Origin: Acephala macrosclerotiorum
Lineage: Eukaryota; Ascomycota; Leotiomycetes; Helotiales; Mollisiaceae
Assembly (NCBI GenBank): GCA_014904845.1
Contig: MU119336.1
Location: 84,126-148,125, forward strand
DNA length: 64,000 nucleotides
Reading direction: 5' to 3'
The notes under the pieces were generated by a model, which was given only the letters and a program-made list of their open reading frames with translations, had not been told where the DNA came from and searched no databases. This document shows positions 1 to 12,330 of the stretch, piece after piece. Both the position numbers and the translations under genes were made by a program. Positions within the stretch are counted from its first letter, which is position 1, and each line of letters begins with the position of its first letter.

Positions 1-207
1 CAGTATAACTGCTTCCAGCGCACCAATTGGGCCATCGGTTGACATTTTAAACTCGTCAGCAACATTGTTCACCAGTCTGTCGAAGCACTTCAGATATTCA
101 CTTGCGTGCTCGAGCTGTTATATGTCTTCTGCAATACAGCAAGCGGCCATCACGTACTTGGGGTCGGTGTAGGGGTTGCCCAAATTGTCTCCTGCTGTTG
201 GGCTCAT
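1..207 (-). pseudogene. 5' part of an unidentified gene with an in-frame stop, cut by the window edge
   Basis: Reading leftwards from the ATG at 207-205, an open frame gives 29 residues, then TAA at 118-120, then the same frame runs on to the window edge with coding-like sequence (QLEHASEYLKCFDRLVNN...). A single transition, CAA to TAA, would explain the stop. The alternative is a very short 39-bp intron starting GTGATG and ending ACAG, which also keeps the frame. The product is not recognised. The start is chosen because it is the only ATG in this frame before the non-coding AT-rich flank. Only the N-terminal part lies in the window, so its real length is unknown. Confidence 0.35.
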
Positions 208-1640
208 TTTCGTTAATAATTGTTCTTCTGCGTTGAGTTGAGGTGTAAGTATGGCCGAGTAGACTGTTACTGAGTTGAGGTGGGATGTGGAGATAGTGTA
301 GACAGGTCTTCCGAGTTTTAAATGGATTTTCTCTTATAGACGCCTGCGATTTCAATGACTGTCACCCCTGCTGACAATTATTCGAATGTCAGTCAGGAAG
401 AGACTGATCCATGGAGAAGCTCGATGGCCAACGTACTGTTGCAATACAACTTTCTGTCATTGAAACAGCCCATAGGATTACTCAAGTCAAAAGAGCTCAA
501 AGACAATAAAATCACTAATCTAGGATATGTTTACCTGCTATTATCTTTTCTGAGACTCACATTACTAAAGTTTATAATTTTAGTGCAATAATTAATTCAA
601 GTTAATATCGACGTATTTGCGTTTCGAAAATAAAGCTTTTTTTTTGAACTTGTTTCAAAAAAGAGAATTTTATAATACTCGATTTATATTAGATTCTTTG
701 AGTATTTATTTATTTAAAATTTAATATAAAATTTATTTAATTATATATATAAAAACGTTTATTTTTAAAAACGTCGATTTTATATAAATTATATATAATT
801 TAAAAAAAATTAATATTAATTTATAAAATAAATAATTAATTATTAAAATTTATAAAACAAAATATTAATATTAATTTATTTAATTTTTATTATTATTTAA
901 AATTTATAAAAAAGCGATTTTAAAGTAATAAACTATGCACGTGCTTTAGTCCAAGCGTTTCCTTATTAAACTCTCGATTTTGGGTGAGGAAAGCTCGGAC
1001 CATAGCACGTGATAGCTTATTACCGCTCCTTCGTATATAGTGGGACGTCCCTCGTACTTCGCGCCATGCCCTGCCTTTAACGACTCGAACTTTGAAATAA
1101 TATAAAACTTTTAATCGCACCGGCTCCGCCGGCGCGAGTAGGGGCGTTGAACTTTACGGAGAGCGCTAAATGCCAAAAGCGACACATCTTGGCGTTTCTT
1201 GGCACAAAAACGTGACTTTGATTTCACGTGTTATTACGTAAACTCTACGTGGTCTTTTTTTTCCCTAGCGGGATAACCTTTAACTACCGTCAAAGGCATA
1301 CTCCCAAGATTTTCCCCTCGATCACGTGCTTAGAAAAGTGTGGTACCGAGGTAATAGTTCCCATAGCTTTATCGCGTGCATTTGTTAAAAACTCCTACCT
1401 AGTCTAAATTAAAATCTTAGGTCAGATTTCTTAGAAAAGACTTGAGATTGTAAAATAAATAAAATATCGATAGTTCTTTTTTTCAGTTCACGCTATTGCT
1501 GTCCGAGTTATATAACTGGTATCTTTTCCTAATATCTCCTTGAAGATATCCTCATCTTCACCTTATAAGATTCACTAAACTTGGCATCAGAGTCAGTCTA
1601 TTGGTACGTGATTTTTCGTGTTATTAGTAGTCTAACTTTC
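208..1640. other. Gene-free stretch with an AT-rich, RIP-like core
   Basis: No convincing gene. About 595-920 is nearly pure A/T with the few remaining C residues in CpG, as expected from repeat-induced point mutation. From 920 to 1640 base composition returns to normal. This part includes one copy (about 1003-1115) of a short repeat that recurs at about 3968-4100. Confidence 0.6.
1003..1115 (+). repeat. Direct repeat copy 1, left of the protease gene
   Basis: The stretch from CACGTGATAGC through AGTGGGACGTCCCTCG to the TTTGAAATAATATAAAAC motif matches 3968-4100 in the same order and orientation. Most differences are C-to-T or G-to-A. The pair brackets the serine protease gene, so the gene sits between two copies of a dispersed element. 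The element class is unknown. Confidence 0.6.
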
Positions 1641-1644
1641 GCGT

Positions 1645-1651
1645 TATAAAA
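1645..1651 (+). promoter_or_regulatory. Possible TATA box of the protease gene
   Basis: TTATAAA lies about 85 bp before the chosen ATG (1733), followed by a pyrimidine-rich stretch typical of fungal transcription start regions. Inferred from position only. Confidence 0.35.
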
Positions 1652-1732
1652 CCCGAAATTCGACCTTGACCCCCCTTTTTCAAACCTCTGACTTCATCCT
1701 ACACTACCGCGTTCACATCGCCTTCATTCAAA

Positions 1733-3716
1733 ATGAATTCTCCCACGAAACGAGCAGTCAGCGCATCTGCTGAGAATTCTGTACCGTCAAGACGCAAGAA
1801 GGACAAATCTGATGAAAACACAGAGTCTACTGAAACCCAACACACCGACTTCACAAATATCACATCCCCAAGCGCACACGACGTCGAGAAGATGGATATA
1901 AAAGGCAGAGAGGAAGACATCGAGTACTACGCAGGCCTCACCGGCAATCTCAAACTTCTGGCACGTGGCACTAAGCCAAAGTCACAGCGACCAATGATCC
2001 CAGACCCATACGGCAACCCAGGGGTTGTACCAGCCCCGAAAAATGCCTACGTAGTAGGTGGACATCCGATTGCCGAGAAACTCGAAACTGGGTTAAGACA
2101 AGAAATGAAGGACATCTTGGAGGCAATGAATCCCTCGAGGTGGATATCAATAGACTTCTTGAGACTTGGGTACTCAGAAATCGAAAAGGAAAACCCCGTT
2201 ATTGTTTTCGTGACTGTACAAGAAGGAGAAATATCGCAGGAAGAAGGAAAGAGGGTAGTTCAAGAACTGGAAGCCGCCTGCGTCCGGTAAGTTCACGATG
2301 CGTCAAAAGCACATAGTCCACGTTCCTTGTTGTCATTGCTAACACTATCTAAGCCTTGATCTCAATGATGTTGAGGTCGAGATGGTGGAGGGCCGTCGAA
2401 TGCTTTCTGCTGGGCTCCACGATATCCCCGAGCTTTTACCAGACCAGAGCAACGTTCCACTCGTAGGAGCTTCGATCGCGGTGGCCCGAGAGCATGTTGA
2501 AATCGAAGCCGGATGCGGCACTCTAGGTGGCTACGTGATGGTAGATGGGGTGACCTATGGCTTAACCAACCAGCATGTCTGTTTAGGGTCCGACCGATAC
2601 AGTGCTTTTCCCACGGAATCGGAAAGGGGAAAGATCATGTGGATAAGCCAGCCCGCGGTAAAGGACTTCGATATCAATATGGAGACTCTAAAAACCAATT
2701 TGGCTGTTCTGAGAAAAGCAAGAGTACCGGATCAGGCCAACATCGCTATGATTGAGAATCGGATCCAACGCCTGGAAGATTTGAAGTCAAACGGTCTCAA
2801 CATTGGATACCTATACAAAACCTCTGGGATTCGTGTTTGCGCCCCTGTTGCCGACGAGGTGCGAGGGAAGCCATCTAGGCTTGATTGGGCTCTGATCGCA
2901 TTGGAAAACCCGATCAGAATTCCGAATCAAGGGGTTTTGCTTAACGAAGTCAGTAAAATCCTAATTTCCCTACTGGCGCCAGAATAAAATTAGCTAATAA
3001 TACCATAGGTACCCAGCTATGCGCTACTTCGGGAGACCAACATGCCCCAGTATGTCAAGGCTGCTGGATTTGAAGAGGGTATTGGGAGTGAGGAGCCTGA
3101 AACTCTAGACGAGGAAGTGAAGTACTTGACATCCGAAGACTTACCAGAGTGCCTTAAGAGAGGCCTCACATGTGATGAGATCCACTATAAGCAGGCTGCA
3201 GCTGAAAATGAAAGGATGAAGTATGTTGTGTGGAAATGTGGTAGGACCACTCACTTTACATACGGGATTTCGATGGATATCCACTCAACAATCAAATGGA
3301 CAGACAACGACGAATTGAATCCGTTGATCTCCGAAGAATGGGGAATCAAGGATCGAATTACCAATGGCACCTCAAGTTTCTCGAAAAAGGGAGACTCAGG
3401 GTCTTTGGTTTGGGGTACGGATGGATATGTCGCAGGGTTGGTCTGGGGAGGGAAATTTGAGACATTTCTAAGTTATGTCACGCCCATCGAGGTCGTCCTT
3501 GAAGACATCAAAAATGTTTGTGGGGCTAAGGAGGTCAAACTGGTAGCGAGCCCTGAGGACGATAAGGTTTTCGAAAAACCACAACAGGCTAAAGTTGCTA
3601 TTGAGGTAGACGTCAACGCACCTTTTCCATTCGACGACGCCTTTGCCATGGGGAATTTCGAGGAAATGGATGAGGATGCGATGGAGATCGATGAGGGAAT
3701 TGGAAAGCGTAGATAA
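1733..3716 (+). CDS. Trypsin-fold (PA-clan-like) serine protease, uncharacterised
   Basis: Three exons fit the splice signals: 1733-2286, 2354-2948 and 3009-3716, giving 618 aa. Intron 1 starts GTAAGT and has a CTAAC branch; intron 2 starts GTCAGT and has a GCTAAT branch. Both joins keep the frame. A chymotrypsin-like triad is readable: His259 in GLTNQHVC, Asp362 in RLDWALIAL and Ser513 in KKGDSGSLVWG. The spacing is wide, with a charged helical insert (about 285-330) between His and Asp. No signal peptide is seen; the first 60 residues are Ser/Lys-rich and probably disordered, and the last 30 are acidic, so an intracellular or nuclear protease is the more likely reading. Substrate unknown. 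The gene lies between two copies of a repeat and next to RIP-mutated DNA yet keeps an open frame and all three catalytic residues. Confidence 0.8.
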
Positions 3717-3967
3717 TAATAGGAGCTGGGGCCACCACATAACCGAGATCTCGTGCCAAATCCCGTCCCTATCAAAATCCCACTTTATACAAAACTTTTG
3801 TTGGTACTACCAGGGTCCCATAGCTTTAGACTAGTACCCGTATCACGTAGTCACTCGATGGTGCACTGTATGATGTAGGTTTGTAGTCTTCTGGTGGTCT
3901 TCTCTCTAGCTAAAGGGCCGGAAGTTGAGGTTATATACTCTCAACTTCCGAGGTCACATGACATGCT

Positions 3968-4100
3968 CACGTGACGATATATATGTCCCGACAACTTTAA
4001 TAATTAATAGTGGGATGTCTTTCGTGTCTCGCGCTATACTTTGCCTTTGACGACTTGAATTTAGAAATTAAAAATAATATAAAATTTTTAATATAAAGTT
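3968..4100 (+). repeat. Direct repeat copy 2, right of the protease gene
   Basis: Second copy of the repeat at 1003-1115, with AGTGGGATGTCTTTCGTGTC where copy 1 has AGTGGGACGTCCCTCG. It is richer in T and A and leads directly into RIP-like DNA, so this copy has taken more transitions. Confidence 0.55.
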
Positions 4101-4384
4101 TTTATAATTTTTTTTACGTGAAATTAAAATTATTTTATAAAAGAGTTTTACGATTTAAATTACGAAGTATTAAATATTAAAAACGAAATTTAATTTTTTT
4201 AAAAATATTACGTATTATTATATAAATTTTATATAAATTTTTTTAATTATTATTAAAAATATTATAAAATAATTAATAATATATTGTAGAAGGGCAATGG
4301 AGCACAAAGCAAAAAGGCCCAACCGTAGGTCAGTTCGTCTTAGCCAGTGGGCTAGACTCATCCGAAGTAATCCGTAATCCGTAA

Positions 4385-4404
4385 ATCAATCAATCAATCA
4401 GTCA
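4385..4404 (+). repeat. Short AATC tandem repeat
   Basis: Four to five AATC units lie in a roughly 270-bp island of normal composition (4290-4555) between two AT-rich blocks. No function is suggested. Confidence 0.5.
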
Positions 4405-4789
4405 GAGTAGAAGTAGAAAGGGTTGTTGATTAGTCTATAGTGAGCGAAAGCTCCTTATGTACTAGAAGACACGTGACCAGCACTGCCCTCGAAACTAGCT
4501 ATTTACAAGGATTTTGAAGGGAGAGCATATAGCCCCACCACAATATTTAAAAAACAATTTAAAAAATTTTATTTTATAAAAAAAAAATAATATAATTAAT
4601 TTTAAATATTAATATTATATTTAATAAATAATAATAAATTAAAAATATTATTTAAATAATTTATAATAATTTAAATTAAATTTGTTTTAAATTTTTTAAT
4701 AATTATATATATATATATTATATTATATTATATTTAAAATTTGAATATTATTATATAATTTTTTTTATAATTTAAAATATTTTTTTCGT

Positions 4790-6005
4790 TTTAAAAAAAA
4801 AATTCGTTCGTCGATTATAAACGAATTAATTAATAAATAAAAAAAATTTTTATTATAAAAATAAATAAATATATATAATATAAATAATAATTAAAATAAT
4901 AATTTATAAATAAAAAATTCGATTATATATAAATAGAAATTACATACGTAATATATAAATATAAAAACGTTTTTATAAAAAATTATAAAATTTTTAATTT
5001 TAATAATTTATTTTTATTTTAAATTTTAAATTAAAAACTTTTAATTTAAATATTTTATAAATATTTAAAATTAATATAATTATTAAAATAATATAATAAT
5101 TTAAAATTTTATCGAGTAATAAAACTTAATAAATTAATAAGTTTTTTAATATTTAAAATATAAACGTATTATAAATTTTATATTAAATTTTTTTTTTAAA
5201 ATTTTCGTTTTTTATATTAAATTATTATAATCGATTTAATTAATTGAAATTATTTTTTTTAATATATATTTTAAAAAGAAATTTTTTAATTTTTTTTTTT
5301 AAAATTATATAATTATAAAATTAAAATAAAATAAATTTTAATATATTATTATTTTAACGTTTTAAATAAAATTTTTTTTTTAAAATTCTCGTTTTTTATA
5401 TTAAATTATTATAATCGATTTAATTAATTTAAATTATTTTATTTAATATATAATTTTAAAATTTTTTAATATTTAAATAAACGTTTAAATATTTAAAATA
5501 AAAACGTATTTTTTTTAATAAAATTTTAAATTATATTAATTTTTTTTTTAAAATATTCGTTTTATATTTAATTATTACGATTAATTCAATTAATTATAAA
5601 AAAATTTTTATTAAAATTTTTTTTTTAAAATTTCAATTAAAAATTATATAATTAATATAAATTTTTTAAATATTTATACAATTTAAAATTTTAATACTTT
5701 AAATAAAAATATATTTAAAAATTTTATAATTATTATTTTTATAAAATATAATTATATTTTATTAATTTATATAATAAAAAATTAATAAAATCGTTTAAAA
5801 TTTAAAATTTAATAATATTTAATTAAATTTTAATTTATTTACGAGTTTTATAAAATTTGAATTAATTAATAAATTATAATTATAATAATTATTATTATTT
5901 TAATTATTAATATTTTTTAATTTATTTTTATAAAAATTTTAATAAATTAATTAAATTGTTTTATTTAAATATTTTAATTAAAATTTAATATTATTATTAT
6001 TATTA
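4790..6005 (+). mobile_element. Left inverted arm of a RIP-destroyed element
   Basis: The order of landmarks matches 28.2-29.2 kb after C-to-T and G-to-A change: the CGTTCGTCGATTATAAACGA stretch (about 4803-4825), the block ending TAATCGATTTAATTAATT (about 5225-5247, repeated near 5412-5430), and the later stretch near 5750-6000. The arm contains two to three decayed copies of a roughly 200-bp tandem unit. It is in the same orientation as the 28.2-kb copy. Confidence 0.65.
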
Positions 6006-8569
6006 TTATTAAATTTATAATTCGTAATAATCGTTAAATTATAAAATTATTTTAATTATTATATTAATTAATTAAAAAATTAAATAATAATTTTTTTCGT
6101 TTTAATAATAATATTTTCGTATTTTTATATTCTTATTATATTTTTATAATCGCTTGAAAATATTACTCGTATAACGATCACGTAACGAATTAATTTGTTT
6201 TTATAATTTAAATATATAAAACTTTTAATATAATTTAATAAAATTCGTTAAAATATTATTAATTTATATTTAATTTTTATTTAATATATTTAATTTCGTA
6301 ATTTAATCGTTTTAAATTATTTAATATTTTATACTCGCGATTTTAAATCGTTTTTTATTAAAAAAACGTTAATAAAAATTAATTTTTTTCAATTATTTAA
6401 TTATAATATTAATATTTCAAATTAAAATTAAAATTTATTTTTATATTTATTTTTTTATATAATAATTTATCTATTAAAATTTTTATTTTATTTTATATAA
6501 ATTTATTAAAATATATAATATATATTATTTTAATATTATATTTAAATTTCGTATAATAATAATCGAAATTCTCGTATTAATTATAATATAATAAATTTTT
6601 TTTTTAAACGTTTTTTATTTATTTCAATTCTCGTTAAAATAATATACAATAATTTTCAAATTTAATATTTAATTTTTTATAAAATTTTAATATTATATTA
6701 TTATATTTTTTTTTATATTTTTTATATTTATATTTAATAATTAATTTTATTATTTAAATTTGTAATATTTAATTTAATTCGTTGAATTTTATAAATATAT
6801 ATTCGATTTTTTTGTATTTAAATTATTTTTTCTAAAAAAATATAATATATATATTAAATATTTTATATTAATATATTTATTTTGAAATTATAATATTATA
6901 ATATATTATTTTTATACTCGTTATTATACTCGTAATATAAATCGTTATTTTATTATCGATTTATATTTTATAATAATTTTTATTATTACGATTTTTATAC
7001 GTAATTATTATAATTTATTTTTTATTCGAATTCGAAAATTTTTATTTATTAAAAAAATATTTATTAGTATTTTATATTTATAATTTCGAATTATTTTTTT
7101 TATTTTAATAATCGCGAAATAAAATAATTCGATTTCGATTTTTAATCGTATTTTTTTAAAATAAAAATTTTTCGTATACGCGTTTTTTAAAATTTTTTAA
7201 TTAACGTATTATTTTTTTTATAAATATATTTAATAAAATAATATTTAATTAATTTTTTTATTTTTAATCAAAAATTTTTTTTTCGTTTTTTTTTTTCAAA
7301 TAAATTTTTATATTTAATATTTTTAATTCGTAATTCAAAATTAAATTTAATATAATTTTATAAATTAAAAATATTTAAAAAAAATTTTACAAATTATTTT
7401 TTTTTATTTTTTATTTTATTTAATTTTTTTTTATTATAATTTATTATTATATAATAATTATAATAATATTATATTCGTAATAATATTTCTTTTTTTTAAT
7501 TATTAAATTTTTTTAATTTACGTTTATAATATATTTAAATAAATTTATTATTAATATAATTTTATTATATTTATTTTTTACATATATTTTAAAATTTAAT
7601 TTTTTATTTAATATTACGTTTAAATATTTAATTTAATTTTTAATTTTTATTATTAAATTAATTAATTATTTTTATTTTTTAAAATTAATAAACTCGTTTT
7701 TAATTAGTTTAATATATAAATTCGATTTTTTTTTAATATTTTAATAATTTTTTTAATTTATTATTTTTAGATTTTTATTATATATTAATATAATAATATC
7801 GTTTACGTAAATTATTATACGTAAAAACTTTTTAACAAATATTATTAATATAATAAAAAAAATTAATAATATTAATAATTATTATAATAAATTATTATTT
7901 AAAATAATAAAGTTTTTTTTATTTATTTTTTTACGAAATATAATAATTTTATTCATTATAAAATTTATTATTTATTTAATAATTTATTTTAAAAATTTTC
8001 GTTATAATTTTTAAAATTATTATATTAAATATTTTTTTAATATTTATAAAAATTATTATTATTATTTGTTTATTTTTGTAAATTTTTTAATTATATTTAT
8101 AATAATTCGTATAAAATCGATTACGTTTTTTTATATAATATTATTTATATAATAACGTTTTAATTATTTGTTATTTATAATTATATAATTAAATTTATTT
8201 ATTATAATTTTTTTAAATTTTTTTTTTATTTTAATTTAAATATTAATATTAAATTATATTTTTTAAATTAATATATTTTTATTAAAATAATTTTATTAAA
8301 TAATTTTATTATCGTTTTATTAATAAAATTTTATATAAATTTAAAAATCGATATAATTATATTATTTGAATTTATCGTTGTAATAATTGAATTTATTATA
8401 ATTTTGTAATTTTTTTTTTAAATTTTAATAAATAAATTAATAATATTATTATAATTTTTCGTAATTAAATTATTATTAATTAAAATTATTTATTTTTTTA
8501 TTAATATAATTATTTATTTTATTTTAACATATATTAATTTATTTTGAAATTTATTAATCGTTCGTTTTA

Positions 8570-9470
8570 AGAACTAATATTAATTTTTATTAAATCACGT
8601 GTAATTTACGTAATACGAGTTATTTCAATTATAAGCGATTTTGTTTAAATTTAATCGAAGTACTCAAATGTAATAATTTGATTAATTTATTAAAAAATTC
8701 TATTATTATGTAATTTTGAATTAATATGTAATTATTTTAATAAAAAATATTAAAATTTTAATTTTATTATATTTATATTTATAATATATTAATTAATTCA
8801 AATTATATAAAATTTATAAATAAATTGAAACTCAATTAAATATTATTAATTTTTAAGTTTTAAACGATTTTATTAATTCGTTATTACGCAAATCAAATAA
8901 AATATAATTATACTTAGTAAAAATAGCGATTATAAAAATTTTTTAAATGTGTTTTTATTTTAAGCATTTATTTATTTAAGTATTAAATATTATTATAATT
9001 GTACAATTTTTAAAAAAAAGTTTTAAAAAGTTTTTTTCTAGAATTATATATTAAAAAAAATAATTCAAATTAATTAAATTGATCGTAATAATTCGATATA
9101 AAAACGAAAGTTTTAAAAAGTTTTTTTTTAATATAAAACTTTAAAAATATTAATATAATAAAATTCTATTTTTATTAGTTCTATAGTTACGTAATATTTA
9201 AAAAAAGTTTTAAAAAGTTTTTTTTTAATAAATATAATTATAATAAATATTTATAATTAATAGAATTAATTATAATAATTTAATATAAAAAACGAAAATT
9301 TTTAAAAAAAAATTTCTAATATAAAACTTTATTAAAAGTACGTTTTTATTTAAAGTATTAAAACATTTTATTAGTTTAATCAAATAATTCGAATTATAAT
9401 TTTTATTATTTTTAATAATAATTATTTTAATATTTATTTTTTAATTTTACGTTTATTTTATTTAATTATA
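8570..9470 (-). mobile_element. Right inverted arm of the same element
   Basis: Read on the minus strand, this matches the left arm and the 28.2-kb copy. Landmarks on the plus strand are AATCACGTGTAATTTACG (about 8594), AAGCGATTTTGTTTAAATTT (about 8633) and AATTAAATTGATCGTAATA (about 9073). It is less mutated than the left arm, because several non-CpG C residues survive. Homology fades past about 9470. Confidence 0.6.
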
Positions 9471-9660
9471 TAAATAAATAAATACTTTTTTTTAAAAAAA
9501 AAACAAATAAAATTGAATTATTAATATTAAATTAAAATTTTAATATTTTGTAATTTGTTTTTAAACGTATTAATAAATTTTATTTGATTTATAATAAAAT
9601 AATAAAAATTCGAAAATTCGAAATAGAAAATTAAATCGAAAATTTAGCATTTCATTAAAC

Positions 9661-10175
9661 TCGCTTATAGCGCGCGCGATACTAGCTTTGTTCTAACTTT
9701 AAAATTGCCGATTGATCAGATTTTAATTTAAAGCTTTTTGCGTTACTTCGAACGAAGTCGCATTTAATTACGTATTAATCAAATTAATATAATATAATCA
9801 TGATTAACTTGATTAGATTTAGATTAGATTATAATTAATAGTATATTTTTATGATTAAATTATAATTAACGACCCATAATCTAATTTAATCTAATCATTT
9901 ATCACGCTGACGGGGCTCACTTCGTATTGGACATCTCGGAATAGTTCTCCAATATCACCCCTTCCACCCTTCACATTTCTTCCAAAGTACAACGTGGACA
10001 CTACAACATGTCAATTGGGGCGAGATCTGGCCCATTCTATTCATTCATTCCGCTCTCGTCGGGGAAAGGCGAGCTTGGAATCCCTCTCCTCCTGAGTTGA
10101 AGTCCCAGACTCATAGGCCGCTAGGCGTGGTCCCAAATTCCCAAACATCCTCCAACTAACTCTTCTCCCTCAAAC
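9661..10175. other. Transition zone and upstream region of the F-box relic
   Basis: Composition changes from AT-rich to normal near 9900. No gene seen. The last 200 bp could be the old promoter of the pseudogene that starts at 10176. Confidence 0.5.
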
Positions 10176-11713
10176 ATGCCGACCTTTCAGGAGCTTCCGA
10201 ATGAACTTGTCACCAGAATATTGTGCTCGTCTACCAAGGAGAATGAAAAGGATATTTCAAGTCATCTGACAGCCCTTTGTTCATTGTCGAATACTTGTTG
10301 TTGGTTCTACTTCTTGGTACAATCATTCATTTTCAAGAATATCTCTTTGACTTTGAATCGCGGGAAGAAGGAGACTGAACAGAACCATCTATCGAACGAA
10401 CCGGGTTGTCTCGAAAATTTGCAACGAAAAAACTCTATTTCAAACTCATGAAAAAAGACCGGAAACCCAAGAGATGCGCTCTATTCCCACGAAGCGTACA
10501 AGAGAATCAGAATCTTGCACGCATAGTCCAGAATATTACAATCTCCTGGGCAATGGCGACCAGGATACGCATGAAAAAGCAAACCAGATGTTGAGGCTGC
10601 TGCCAAGTCTTACAACACTCACCATCCACACCATGGAGGACGACATTCCTTTTCGACCACTATTTTTGCAGTGGAATACCTTTGCCAATCTTCAGACTGT
10701 CAAATTGAGGCATGAGTTTCTATCTCTAGATAATGTACAAAGATTTACGCTTCTCTATAATGTGGAGCATATAATCGTCAGGTCCTAGTTCCTTGGAAAA
10801 CCTCTACGTCTAGTGGATTCGACAAAATATTCATCTTTGTCAAGCTTGAATCTGGATCCTGCTTATCGTATGCTGCCTGATGCACTACGCGAAGTCCTCA
10901 AAATGTGCTCGAAAATCCGAACCCTCCACTGCGCGCTTCCTGGGAGTGGCATTGCACACCCCACGCGCGGTACCTGTCAATACCTCGCAGCTTCACTGTC
11001 ACCCGTGTGTATAGCTGATTTGTTGGCTTCTTCGAGCAAATCCTTGGAAGTGGCCGAATTACAGCGAGGCTGAGGGCAGTGGCCAAGCTCGGACGGCTCC
11101 AGGATGGACTTGAGTTTGATGAAAGCACTCAAGAATATTACTTGTCCCGCAGAAAGTTTTTTTTTTTTTTCGACTCTGGTGCGCCATATGCTACTCGGTT
11201 GGGCTTGTTCAAATTCCTTCCACAAGCTTTAGAGAACTTGGCGGTAGATTCAAGAGACATTTCCAATCTGTCTTCAATTCCCAGCATCGATGGGACAATC
11301 AAGCAAAAATTGAACAAGGAAAGCCGAGATAGCGCCTACTAGAATCCGAATACGGCCGACTATCATTCTCATTCATCTAGCTGGATTTCGAACGCGCTCA
11401 CGGGCTGTTCTCCTGGCATGTCCCGGTGGATGATGGCGCGGGAGACGGCACCCCGAGACAGTTGAACTGGGAGGACCTTTCCTGACTGTTCGAATTAGCC
11501 ACGAGAAAACCTATCTATACACCTCGCCTTACGATAATCCATTTGCGGGACTACGTTGGTGGAGATGTTCGGAGCGAATATTTGAGTCTCCCATGCATGC
11601 TGGCTCAATACTTCGATGGAGCCAACATACGTGTAACTGCATCAGTCAATATGGGCGTTCGAGTCCAGTACCACCTTAAAATGAGCAATTGTTCCCTGCC
11701 AATATATCGATAG
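10176..11713 (+). pseudogene. F-box protein pseudogene
   Basis: The N-terminal frame begins MPTFQELPNELVTRIL and continues with SHLTALCSLSNTCCWFYFLV, an F-box-like helix set that in intact proteins binds Skp1. Homologous-looking sequence then continues in different frames: VQENQNLARIVQNITISW (about 10490-10545), LRLLPSLTTLTIHTMED (about 10595), DALREVLKMCSKIRTLHCAL (about 10885), and a last stretch from about 11540 to the TAG at 11711-11713. At least three frame changes and internal stops are needed. An 11-T run at 11158-11170 is one likely slip point. The order of pieces is that of one leucine-rich F-box protein decayed by indels. Confidence 0.7.
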
Positions 11714-12330
11714 TCACGAATATGGCTTCTCTTCATCCACACATCATTCGAAGAATATCATACTCAAATCCGCTAAAGGCACGTTCTGATCTCTAGCACC
11801 GACATCGCTTTTACAGCTTGCCCGTAGGGAATGCAGGTTCTGTGGGCTGTGGTAGCATTCTCTGTGCAATATGGTTTTTCTCGCTTTTGTTGCAAGTCAT
11901 TTCTTAATTCTTTGCTGAGGAGCTTGCTAGCAACTGTTTCCAGTTCGAGGACGCTTCTCGGGTTAACAGTTATTTTCGTATTTAATTTTATACGGACGTG
12001 TTTGTGAGTCAAGATATAGCCTATGAATGCGAATTACTGGAGCAGAAGAGGTGAGGGGTGGTTGTTGTTTGATGGGTTTTTGGGTCGTACAAATGTCCCG
12101 TTACTCCTGGGACTTTCTCAACTGTAAATGTCTGAAGAAGAATACTGACTGGGAGATTAAGACTAGCAATAAAACTGAAGATCATGTTCAAAGAGGCATT
12201 CTTTATCATTTATGTTGACTTCATTGCACGAGCTTCCCTAGCTACTAGCGAGTCCCTCCCTCACTCCTCACGTCCGCGAATCCTCCCTTCACGCCCAAAA
12301 CTCCCTGTCCACCTATTTGCCCTTTCATCA
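11714..12330. other. Gene-free spacer
   Basis: Only short ORFs without family resemblance. The region is downstream of both the F-box relic (plus) and the eqolisin gene (minus), so it is a shared 3' region. Confidence 0.5.

Larger units (their letters stand above)
4555..9660. repeat. RIP-mutated AT-rich block of about 5 kb
   Basis: Almost only A and T, with nearly every surviving C followed by G. CpA, CpT and CpC are virtually gone while CpG remains, which is the pattern left by repeat-induced point mutation rather than by simple methyl-CpG decay. No reading frame survives. The block contains an element with inverted arms (left about 4.79-6.0 kb, right about 8.57-9.47 kb). Both arms can be aligned by eye, allowing C-to-T and G-to-A, with the GC-normal copy at 28.2-29.24 kb. 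Confidence 0.8.

Noticed and set aside
5900..8560. Possible transposase inside the inverted-arm element
   Set aside because: RIP has removed all codon information; no motif can be read, so no gene is claimed.
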